Origin: Takakia lepidozioides
Taxonomy: Eukaryota; Streptophyta; Takakiopsida; Takakiales; Takakiaceae
NCBI GenBank assembly: GCA_030704615.1
Contig: CM060731.1
Location: 63,284,756 to 63,348,755 of the forward strand
DNA length: 64,000 nt
Direction of reading: 5' to 3'
The notes beneath the pieces were generated by a model that worked only from the letters and a program-made list of their open reading frames with translations, did no database searches and had not been told where the DNA came from. Position numbers and translations under genes: made by a program. The first letter of the stretch is position 1; every line of letters starts with the position of its first letter. Positions 11,401 through 19,184 of the stretch are shown here, piece by piece.

Positions 11401-11754
11401 TGAAGTGGCAGATGTAGGGGGCTGGAATAGGCTCTAAAACAGATGCTATGGCCAAGGAAAACTCTTGAATGAGTGCTCAGAAGGGCTGGAAACCAACAAG
11501 GCTTGGTTGTTTGCCATTGAGTTTAGTGGCGTGTTTGGAGAGTCTAAGTGAGAAAGAAGGCTTGGTTTGTGGCAACCATCTTCCTCATGGCTTAGGCCTA
11601 CTATTGGTGGTGTGTGGGAGCCGAAAGAGCAAGAATACCTTGCTAATTTCTTCACAGCCACCATAGCTTGGTGCAAAGAAGCCTAGAGTCCAAGAGACAC
11701 AAACCCTAGCTTGGCGTGGCTAAACCTTTTGGAGAAATGGCTAAACTGCCATGA

Positions 11755-12440
11755 GTGGCCATGGATGGGGCTGTGAGGGGCTGTGACAGGCTGTGACAGG
11801 CTGTGCCCTGTGGCCTGTGGCCTGTGGGGCCGTGACGGGCTGTGAGGGGCTGTGGCCTTTGGGGCTATGACCCCTGTGACCTGTGTAGGGCTGTGACAAG
11901 CTGTGCCATGTGGCCTGTGGGGCTGTTATGAGCTGTGAGGGGCTGTGACAGGCTGTGCCCTGTGGCCTATGGGGCTGTGAGGGGCTGTGAGGGGTTGTGG
12001 CCTTTGGGGCTGTGACCCCTGTGACCTGTGTAGGGCTATGACAGGCTGTGCCATGTGGCTTGTGGGGCTGTGAGGGGCTGTGGCGGGCTGGGACAGGCTG
12101 TGCCCTGTGGCCTGTGGGGCTGTGACAGGCTGTGGCAGGCTGTGACAGGCTTTGCCCTGTGGCCTATAGGGCTGTGATGGGCTGTGGCCTTTGGGGCTGT
12201 GACCCTGTGACCTTTGTAGGGCTGTGACAGGCTGTGCCTGTGGCCTTTGGGGTTGCGATGACAGGCTGTGATCTGTGGCCGTGGGGGCTGTGACAGGCTA
12301 TGACATGTGGCCTTTGGGGCTGTGACGGGCTGTGACAGGCTGCGGCCTGTGGGGCTGTGACCCTGTGACCTGTGTAGGGCTGTGACAGGCTGTGACTAGT
12401 GAGCTGTGTGGGCTTGTGCTGGTCTGTGGTGGCCCGTGTT
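11755..12440 (+). repeat. GGCTGTG-rich minisatellite in the element leader
   Basis: About 680 bp built from variants of GGGCTGTGACAGGCTGTG and CCTGTGGCCTGTGGGGCTGTGA, with higher-order units of roughly 100-130 bp (for example near 11825, 11945, 12060 and 12160). It lies between the unit array at 10905 and gag. No ORF of note. The same hexamer core, as CACAGC or GCTGTG, dominates the LTRs of a different Gypsy family at 45718-46030 and 50385-50640. Confidence 0.8.
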
Positions 12441-13330
12441 GACCTGTGGACGGCATGTGCTGACTCGTGGAGGCACTGGTGGACTGCCTAAGGACTAACA
12501 TGTGGTCTTGAAGGCCAAATTTTGAAGCTCGTGGAGGGCGGTTTGAGGAGCATCTTCATGACATTCCCATGGTCATGCAAATGAGGGAAGAGATGAGATG
12601 AAGAGTGTTGGGATGAGGGCATGTTGGGGTTAGGCATTGCTTTAGCTTCTCTTCCTCGGAGTTTCCACCCTCTCATTAGGCCAAGACCTTTCCGTAGGTG
12701 GAGGCAAGAGTCAGTCCGGGTTTGGGCTGGGGTGTCCTTGCAGGAGCAACACCGTGGAGTTGTTTTTGGTGTGGGGGAGTTGTCGTTCTGATTTCTTGTG
12801 TTTGGATCCCCTCCATACCTACATGCTTGACTGTGCGCCATGCTAGTTTTGTGTGGGCGCTTGTTTTTATAGGTGATTGGTCCGGATTTGATCACCGGCC
12901 AGTCCTAGAGCATGCTGTCGATGGTGAGGCTGGGCTGATGACCAGCCAGACCATCATGTTTCTCCTGTGGTGAGGTTGGAGGTGATGACCAGCCAACCAT
13001 AGGAGTGCTTGCGGTGGATGCAGGTACAAGTGTAGGCTATGTTAGAAACTTAGTATTCCAAACCATAAGCCGCAACAGGTTCTCTACCCGGTTACCTTGT
13101 GGAGAGGGGGTTAGGGACATGTTCATGACCGGTTGAGTGTCAACACGGAGGTGCCACTAGTTGCTGGGGACAGTGCCAGTTCGAGCACTAGCGATACTAG
13201 TGGGTACACGAGACGAGGTGTGCGGTTTAGGCCACCTTCACCTCCTATGTCTTCTACGGAAAATTCTGATTCGGATTGTGAATCAGGAGGACTCATACCG
13301 GCGGTGCAAGTTGTTTTGTTGTAGGACACA

Positions 13331-14590
13331 ATGGAGGAGATGTATGGAGCTACCAAGGGGCCACGAAGGTACTCTGGGGCGGTGGGCACCATCGAATTGG
13401 ATGATTTTATCCAAGAGTTTGATAGTTGGTGTGATTTGCAGCAAATGCGCAATCCACAACTATTTACGCCTTTCATGGCATGGAAGGGGCTGTTTCAGCA
13501 CCTTGAGGGGCCGCCTATAGATGATTACCATGAGTTCAGGCGGGAGCATGAGGTTGGGATCGAGGAGTGGAGGATGTACTGTTCACCCGACTATGTCTCC
13601 ATCACTAGGGGCACTAGAGTCACGAGGGCAGTGGCTACACTTGCCGCTTCACCGGCAGCTTCAGCAAGCAGCAGTGGGACTAGTAGGACTGGTGGTACCG
13701 TAGCTACGACGTCCACCCAAGCCACTACCGCACCAGCACCAGTACCCGTGCCTGCCTTCATCCCTGTTGTGGAGTTCTTCGAAGAGTTGAGAAGGAACTA
13801 CCAAGGGGTGAGGACAGAGAAGTTGCGGAGCTTGCAAGAGTTCCAATGGAAGCCTACTAAGAGCTTGAGGGAGGTTTTCACTCGCATGAGGCGCTTGATA
13901 AATGTAACCCAAGGGTTTACGGAAGCTCAGGCAGTCCAATTCTGGTATGGGATATTGGATAAGGAGCTGAGAAGAAGGGTGCGGGATGCAACTCTCCTAC
14001 AAGCGGCCCAACCCACCTTAACAAATGTGTTTTTGTTGGTAGAGCGGATAGAGCTCAACATGGTGGAGGAACGAGTGGTCATGTTGGGATTTGCTAAGGA
14101 GACACCACGGGGTAGTGGTGATCCTAGCCAACCACTACCTCAACGTGCTCAAGGCAACAAGGGGGCTCAGGTGAAGCTCAGGGAAGGGCAGAGAGGACCT
14201 CAGATGCAAGGGTCTCTCCCTTCATTTGCAGGCCAACAACGGGCGGATGTAGTGTGTTGGACATGTGGAGGACCCCACGTCAAGAAGGATTGTCCAGAGG
14301 GAGGCAAAGGGTCGGCACATGCACAGCCTGCACAGTTGCAGTGTGGGCATTGTGGCAAGCACAGGCATGGAGAGGCCCAGTGTTATGGTTTGCATCCTGA
14401 GTTGCACCCAGGCCAGTTCCAAAGGAACAATGGTGGCCGGGGGCGAGGTGGAGCAGCCCATAGAGGACGAGGTGCAGGCCAAGGGCAAGCTCAATATGGC
14501 CAAGGACGCGGAGGTCAGGGTGTTGATCAAGGCATGACCAACCGGCTTCAGCAGCTAGAGCAGAGGCTCGCTGCCATGGCTACAGCTTAG
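13331..14590 (+). CDS. Retroelement Gag (Retrotrans_gag domain, two CCHC zinc knuckles)
   Basis: 419-aa capsid/nucleocapsid precursor. The middle has a retrotransposon gag domain (SLQEFQWKPTKSLREVFTRM, QAVQFWYGILDKELRRRVRD). Two CCHC knuckles follow: C-W-T-C-GG-P-H-VKKD-C from about residue 309, and C-G-H-C-GKHR-H-GEAQ-C from about residue 338. Then comes a Gly/Arg/Gln-rich tail that probably binds RNA. It stops at TAG (14588-14590), and the protease ORF continues in the same frame directly after. The ATG at 13331 is the first in frame. Open sequence upstream to 13113 is separated from it by another TAG (13322-13324), so gag may once have started further upstream. Confidence 0.85.
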   Translation: MEEMYGATKGPRRYSGAVGTIELDDFIQEFDSWCDLQQMRNPQLFTPFMAWKGLFQHLEGPPIDDYHEFRREHEVGIEEWRMYCSPDYVSITRGTRVTRAVATLAASPAASASSSGTSRTGGTVATTSTQATTAPAPVPVPAFIPVVEFFEELRRNYQGVRTEKLRSLQEFQWKPTKSLREVFTRMRRLINVTQGFTEAQAVQFWYGILDKELRRRVRDATLLQAAQPTLTNVFLLVERIELNMVEERVVMLGFAKETPRGSGDPSQPLPQRAQGNKGAQVKLREGQRGPQMQGSLPSFAGQQRADVVCWTCGGPHVKKDCPEGGKGSAHAQPAQLQCGHCGKHRHGEAQCYGLHPELHPGQFQRNNGGRGRGGAAHRGRGAGQGQAQYGQGRGGQGVDQGMTNRLQQLEQRLAAMATA

Positions 14591-15646
14591 GTGGTACCGG
14601 CTCCAAGGCCGGATGGTCCACCTCCTGCTCCTGAGGGAGGAGATATGGGAGGCATGGGATTCATGTGCGGAGCAACACTACCACTAGTGCAGGTGGAGTC
14701 TACTGCAGCCGTGACTCGAGGAGCAGCACGAGTTCATGAGCCACGAGGTGCAGAGGTGGAGTTGGATCTACAGCGTGGGGAGGCAAGCCGTCAGGCTAGG
14801 CTTCCTCAGTCATTCACATTGGCGGAGACAATGTCGACGCCATCCATGGCACCTAGTTCTCGCCCGACTGTTACCGAGGCGGAGGTTACTATGCCATTGG
14901 GGAGAGCTACACGGGTAGCACCACTACCTAGTGTTGCCAAGGCTATGGCAGCTAGTGTGCTGCTAGGAGCGGCCACATCTGTGTGCCAGGCTCCATTGTT
15001 CTCGGCTACCATGATTGCGACGCCGGGGGTAAGACCAGCTGAGGTGTTCAGGCTGGCAGCTACACTCTGTGAGAGTGGGGAGGTTACTTCATCTTCTGCG
15101 GAGATAGTGGGAGGTGTAGTGCCGGAGGGATCCTCGGATTTGAGGGTCAAGACTGCCACGGCGGCGCCATGGCAAGTTGCAGCTGCCAGGTTGATGGAGC
15201 TGCCAGCTAGGCCAGCCATTGAACGCGCCATGGTGACACCTGGAGTTGTCATGTTAGACAACCAGGATGACATTTTCTATTTGAATGGACCGGCAGGCAA
15301 GAGGTACCGGCCACTGCGGGTCTTGTTGGACTCAGGAGCTCAGCCATTGATGCTGGGCAGAGCTGCTATTGCAGGCTTGGGCCTCACGGAGGCGGATATG
15401 AAGCCTTGTCCTTTCCAGATACAGACGTCTCTAGGAGGATCGGAGCAGGCTCGGGGCATGACACGGCGTGAGTTGGCTATCAGACTACGGCCGGATCACC
15501 CTACACATGGCTCAGTGATGCGAGCCAAGGCCATTGTGACAGACGCGGTATCGTACGATGTCCTGGTTGGTGAGGCAGTGTTGTATCTCATGGGCTTCAC
15601 CCTGGATTTTTGGGAGGAGTCAGCTTCCTATAGGCCTGGATGGTAG
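14591..15646 (+). CDS. Retropepsin-containing segment of pol, in frame with gag after a TAG codon
   Basis: 351 codons open from directly after the gag stop to TAG at 15644-15646. The first 230 residues are Ala/Thr/Pro-rich linker. The aspartic protease follows with the active-site segment RVLLDSGAQPLMLG (Asp near residue 247) and the flap/C-terminal part (FQIQTSLGG, VSYDVLVGEAVLYLMGFTLD). It would process the element polyprotein. It has no ATG of its own near the start (14591 is GTG), so expression would need read-through of the gag TAG, or the TAG is a mutation. The methyltransferase reading continues in another frame that overlaps 15558-15646. Confidence 0.75.
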   Translation: MVPAPRPDGPPPAPEGGDMGGMGFMCGATLPLVQVESTAAVTRGAARVHEPRGAEVELDLQRGEASRQARLPQSFTLAETMSTPSMAPSSRPTVTEAEVTMPLGRATRVAPLPSVAKAMAASVLLGAATSVCQAPLFSATMIATPGVRPAEVFRLAATLCESGEVTSSSAEIVGGVVPEGSSDLRVKTATAAPWQVAAARLMELPARPAIERAMVTPGVVMLDNQDDIFYLNGPAGKRYRPLRVLLDSGAQPLMLGRAAIAGLGLTEADMKPCPFQIQTSLGGSEQARGMTRRELAIRLRPDHPTHGSVMRAKAIVTDAVSYDVLVGEAVLYLMGFTLDFWEESASYRPGW

Positions 15647-16628
15647 TCAGGGGAGGGCCGCGCGTGTGCAGCTCCCTGGAGGAGTTGCGGTTGCCCAGCG
15701 AGGCAAGATGCTGATACTAGCAGCATTCACAGCTGCAGTGAGTTGGCCTGGAGAGCTGCTTGAGGGCAACGCTCATTCAGAGGATGTGTCATCTCCGGGA
15801 GAGCAGGATGACATGCATGGTATGGCCGAGTTGCCTGCCATGATTGTTCAGACTCCATTGTGGGGCACGAGCAAAGATTTGCAGCAGGTTGCTAATCGAC
15901 GGGTGCAACAAGCCTGGGTGGAGGCTTTTGTACCATCAAGAGAAGAAGAGAGTGCGGGGATTGCACCAGGACCACCTCAGTTGTCTCCATTGGACACCAC
16001 ACCTATTGTGTGGCAATATCCGGATGAAGGCATTTGTCTTCTGGACTTGTTTGGCGGGATCAGCACCGGATTGGCTGATGTGTTACAGGCAGGTTTACGA
16101 GTTCGGCGTTATCTGTATGTAGAGAGAGATGAGACTGCACAACGCGTTTCACTTCACCATGTTGCTCAGTTGGTGCAGCAGTACCCTGAGTTGTTGCCGA
16201 TGTCTGCAGTTCGTGGATATCAGCAGGCTTTGCCAGCAGACATTTCGTTGCTGGGGGCGCAGGATTTGGAACGGGTTGGCTCCATTGATCTGGTAGTGGC
16301 AAGTTGGCCCTGCCAAGGGCATTCATCAGCCGGGCATGGCAATGGATTGCAAGACTCAAGGTCGGGTCTGTTTTGGGAGATGATGCGGGTTTTGCGCCAC
16401 TTGCAGCTTCATCAAGCTGTATCTCCAGCATACATCTTGGAGAATGTGCCACTGATGGGCAATTCTTGGGCCAAGGTGATGGCCAGTGTGCATCAAGTCC
16501 GGTCGTGGCTTGGGTCAGCAGTGTTGCTAGATGCAGCTACAGTGAGGTCACGGGCTCATCGTCCACGGCTATGGTGGACTAACTTGATGCCACCCGCACT
16601 GCTCAAGCGTGCATTTGATGGGGTGTAG
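15558..16628 (+). CDS. DNMT3-like cytosine-5 DNA methyltransferase domain within retroelement pol (motifs I to VIII)
   Basis: Predicted DNA (cytosine-5) methyltransferase using S-adenosylmethionine. After an unrecognised N-terminal linker come the family motifs in canonical order: motif I LLDLFGGISTGL (residues about 161-172, SAM site), motif IV SWPCQGHS with catalytic Cys near residue 252, motif VI ILENVP with Glu near 295, and motif VIII AHRPRLWWTNL with Arg at 335 and 337. The F-G-G-I-S-T-G-L form of motif I and the A-H-R-x-R-x-x-W-x-N-L form of motif VIII resemble DNMT3-type enzymes more than DNMT1 or CMT. The order is not permuted as in plant DRM. The ORF stops at TAG (16626-16628), but the domain continues in frame beyond it. 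The physical N terminus is uncertain: the ATG at 15558 overlaps protease codons, and entry by frameshift from 15640 is as likely. Confidence 0.85.
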   Translation: MSWLVRQCCISWASPWIFGRSQLPIGLDGSQGRAARVQLPGGVAVAQRGKMLILAAFTAAVSWPGELLEGNAHSEDVSSPGEQDDMHGMAELPAMIVQTPLWGTSKDLQQVANRRVQQAWVEAFVPSREEESAGIAPGPPQLSPLDTTPIVWQYPDEGICLLDLFGGISTGLADVLQAGLRVRRYLYVERDETAQRVSLHHVAQLVQQYPELLPMSAVRGYQQALPADISLLGAQDLERVGSIDLVVASWPCQGHSSAGHGNGLQDSRSGLFWEMMRVLRHLQLHQAVSPAYILENVPLMGNSWAKVMASVHQVRSWLGSAVLLDAATVRSRAHRPRLWWTNLMPPALLKRAFDGV

Positions 16629-17279
16629 CGGTCAGCATACCTCACAGTGGATAGCATTTTGGGCACATGGAGGCAGTCTCAGCGTGTGAGACACGATGAC
16701 CGTTCGCTTTTGGCAGTGGTCAACAAGGTGGGTCAACCACAAGCAGCATTACCTACACTGCTCAGCTTCCCAGGATCGCATACTTTCCGGGATAGTGGAC
16801 CTGGCCTCCTGTGGGATGCTCAGTTGTAGCAGTTAGTGGAGCCTAATGCTGACGAGCGTGAGCGGGCAATGGGTTTTACCACTGGTACCACGGCGGTGCC
16901 GTCTCTTTCTGAGGCATCACGTCGTCAGGTGTTGGGGCAAGCAATGGATCTCAATTGCTTGACCTGGATTATCAGCTTGGCTATGGCTGAGCAACGCAGA
17001 GTGCGGAGTACACTTCCCTCGATGGTCTCTCTGCCTACCGATACGGTACAGGCAATGAGTGGGGGCGAGCATGTGAGGACCACGGGGTGCAGGCATCCAT
17101 GGCACACGTGGGAGGTGCTCGAGGTTCAGAGGGAGTTGGCAGCCAGGGCGGCTGTGATGGATGAGGTTGGGGATTTTTCTCGGGTTGAAGAAGTCCTCGA
17201 GGATGAGATGATGGGGCATGATGAGGCCTTGTCATTGACTAAGCAGGCATGGAGTATTGCTCAAGAGGTTGCAACATAG
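16629..17279 (+). pseudogene. C-terminal part of the C5 methyltransferase, in frame after TAG codons (motifs IX-X)
   Basis: The reading frame of 15558-16628 goes on without shift: RSAYLTVDSILGTWRQSQ and a stretch ending LLWDAQL, then TAG at 16827-16829, then ADERERAMGFTTGTTAVPSL and RRQVLGQAMDLNCLTWIISL. The latter match the region of motifs IX and X (E-R-E-R-x-M-G-F, then R-x-x-x-L-G-x-A) that completes the SAM fold. It then has a further 95-residue linker to TAG at 17277-17279. So the methyltransferase domain is complete in content (about 320 aa) but broken by two TAG codons. Confidence 0.7.
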
Positions 17280-17486
17280 CAACCACTGGACGTGTCCTCT
17301 ACCTCTAAGCCCACTGGACTTAAGGTTGCAGTTACGGAGGACAATTGGGAGCCTGACATTGGACCCATTGTCACCGGAGGAGAGAAACGACGTATACGGC
17401 GGTTCCTGAGGGCTTACAGGAATTGCTTTGCCTTCAGCTTGAAGGACTTGGGAACACTGAAGGGTCAAGAGATTCGTATTGAGTAA
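17280..17486 (+). pseudogene. N-terminal edge of Ty3/Gypsy reverse transcriptase, truncated
   Basis: Still in the methyltransferase frame. RRIRRFLRAYRNCFAFSLKD followed by LGTLKGQEIRIE is the characteristic segment just before the Ty3/Gypsy RT domain; compare YRDVFAWSYEDLKGIPP at 45367-45410 of this window. The frame ends at TAA 17484-17486 immediately after this point, and Copia-flank sequence follows. Hence the RT core is deleted. This segment shows that the methyltransferase sits between protease and RT. Confidence 0.7.
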
Positions 17487-17529
17487 ACAAAAACAAGAAA
17501 ACATAACAGCATCTTCAGCTTAGTGGTTT

Positions 17530-17556
17530 CAATACCAAGATTGTGGGCCCATAATC
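17530..17556 (-). other. Candidate primer-binding region of Copia element 1
   Basis: On the minus strand, just inside the 5' LTR, GATTATGGGCCCACAATC is followed by TTGGTATTGAAACC. The latter resembles the TGGTATCAGAGCC primer site (initiator tRNA-Met) used by many plant Copia elements, but with mismatches and about 15 bp from the LTR. Weak call. Confidence 0.3.
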
Positions 17557-17828
17557 TATTGACAGAGTTTATAAATCTACACACATCTACAACGAGATTT
17601 CACAGCCTGAGTCCTACGGTCTGTATATTCAGACATGAGAGAGAGAGAGAGCACAACAAGACAACTGTGTTTGATTCTTGAAAAACAAGATTTCATATCA
17701 ATCAGGCTTCACGTCTATCTGTATTTTGTCCAGTAACGAGCAGTCAATATATTTGACCAGCTGTCACTAATTTAAAATCAAACTCCTCATGATGAAGGTG
17801 TGTGGATGTAAATTGTTGTAATCCTACA
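17557..17828 (-). repeat. 5' LTR of Copia element 1
   Basis: 272 bp, near-identical to 7306-7586. It is followed by the 5-bp duplication TACAG at 17829-17833. Differences include a shorter GAGAGA run near 17640 and a few substitutions. Confidence 0.8.
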
Positions 17829-18279
17829 TACAGCTGCGCTTCGAAGTAATTGTGCAGGTTATCCATGACATTGCCCATGAATCAAGCAAGCAATTAATGT
17901 GCCTAGAGTGTCAGATTGCGACCTACTTGGTTGACTACTCCTCCTTTGGCTGCGAGGGAATTGTCATCACCATAACCACTCTGCCTGTAGTGAGCTGTGG
18001 TGTGATGCTCAAATCTCGTGCTAAGGGCGGGATTCTCCTTCCCTCAGTAGCGCATGCAAGTTTTGAACTCACGGGATTCTCAATTCTTCCCGAGCCTTGC
18101 ACACAAAACACTAATCCATTCTTAGAAGATACATGTAAGAAGATGTGATGGAACACTTTGAGAGTACCAGATTATGGACCCCTTGTCTCTCTCCTTGATA
18201 GACTTGATAGAAAGCCAGCCCTGATGATATGTGTTGAGGTACCAGGCCCACCTCTGGCCTCACCATACCTCAGCTATGG

Positions 18280-18410
18280 AGCCTATGAAGTGACAACTTT
18301 CCTAGCAACTGGCCCTTCCCTGCAGCTGCCTTGGACGATAGAGACATCAACTGGAGACACCAGAAGAACTGAGACTCCAAAGCGATTGGGTCCACCAGAA
18401 CTTTAAATCG
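18280..18410 (+). repeat. Segmental-duplication block upstream of lipase genes
   Basis: The tract 'gcctatgaagtgacaacttt' and the following 'tggccc-tccctgcagctgccttgga--atagagacatcaactggagacac' recurs at 29316-29430 and, inverted, at about 38330-38415. It marks the outer part of the unit that was copied with lipase copies 2, 4 and 5. Confidence 0.6.
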
Positions 18411-18769
18411 AGAAACATTGAAGCTGATCGACCTCTCTTGCCTGGGAGTGACGATCTAACTTTCGTCCATCTCCCTTCACTACACTGCGTCCGTCTTCCA
18501 TTAATTCGTCTGGTGCTCAGTGGCCCACCCCAAGCAACGACGCTTTGACAATTTCCGTTCAAAACTCAGAACGCTTGGCAGCGTGGAAGGCATCGACAAT
18601 CAACTCCTGCGGTACACAGTTGACTAGACCGCGAAAAGGAGGCAGAGATCCGTTGAACACGAGGATTGTCCCGACTGCTCAAGTAGTGATCGTGAGATTC
18701 ACAACCCAGTTTTGCGTAACAAATCCACCGAGCTCCCCACACCTTCCGACGTCACCATCCAGTCACCAT

Positions 18770-18955
18770 CCCTCCCTCAGTTATTGCACTGGTTTCTGGA
18801 GGGCCCCGTTCCGACAGTAGACTGAATTTTGAGCTTAGGGACGACGCGCTTTCACCTCAAAAGATATCCAGGTTGTCGTATATTAGAGCTGATCCTTACA
18901 TATAGCCCTGAAGTTCCGCCTCAGTCATCTCCCTCTCTCTCTCTCTCTCTCTTCT
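18770..18955 (+). promoter_or_regulatory. Conserved upstream block and CT microsatellite of lipase copy 2
   Basis: About 18770-18930 is closely similar to 30470-30650 and, reversed, to about 37300-37460. All end in 'gatccttacatatagccct', where ACATATAG is a possible weak TATA element, followed by a CT run (18932-18953 here). Conservation between copies reflects recent duplication as well as possible function. Confidence 0.4.
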
Positions 18956-19184
18956 CTTTGTGCGCTCTCCACCTCCTCTCTACTTGTGAACCATTTTGAG
19001 TCTGCAGAAAGCTGACAACAACCTCTCTCTCATCCAAGCTCAAGCTCCTAATCAGATTTAACGAATATATAACTGGTGAAGCGATTGTTTACACAAACTA
19101 AGTTCACATTTTAGGGCTTTCCAGAGCTAAAATTTATACAAAGGAGCTCGGTGTGGCACGATACGATCTAGACCAGCTACAAGA

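Larger units (their letters stand above)
9950..17486 (+). mobile_element. Ty3/Gypsy-like LTR element carrying a C5 DNA methyltransferase, 3'-truncated and nested in Copia element 1
   Basis: A plus-strand element interrupts the minus-strand Copia. Its order is a 3.2-kb non-coding leader (LTR plus untranslated part), gag (13331-14590), retropepsin (14591-15646), a C5-methyltransferase (about 15650-17000) and the first residues of RT (to 17486). RT catalytic core, RNase H, integrase and 3' LTR are missing. Copia sequence resumes at once, next to the Copia LTR. The left edge is placed at 9945-9960 where Copia coding similarity ends; no LTR pair is left to define it. A single deletion from RT of this element into gag of the host Copia would explain both losses. 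Confidence 0.75.

Noticed and set aside
15558-16628. Bacterial restriction-modification methyltransferase or contamination
   Set aside because: It is in frame with retroelement RT sequence, follows gag and protease, lies inside a plant Copia element, and its motifs resemble DNMT3.
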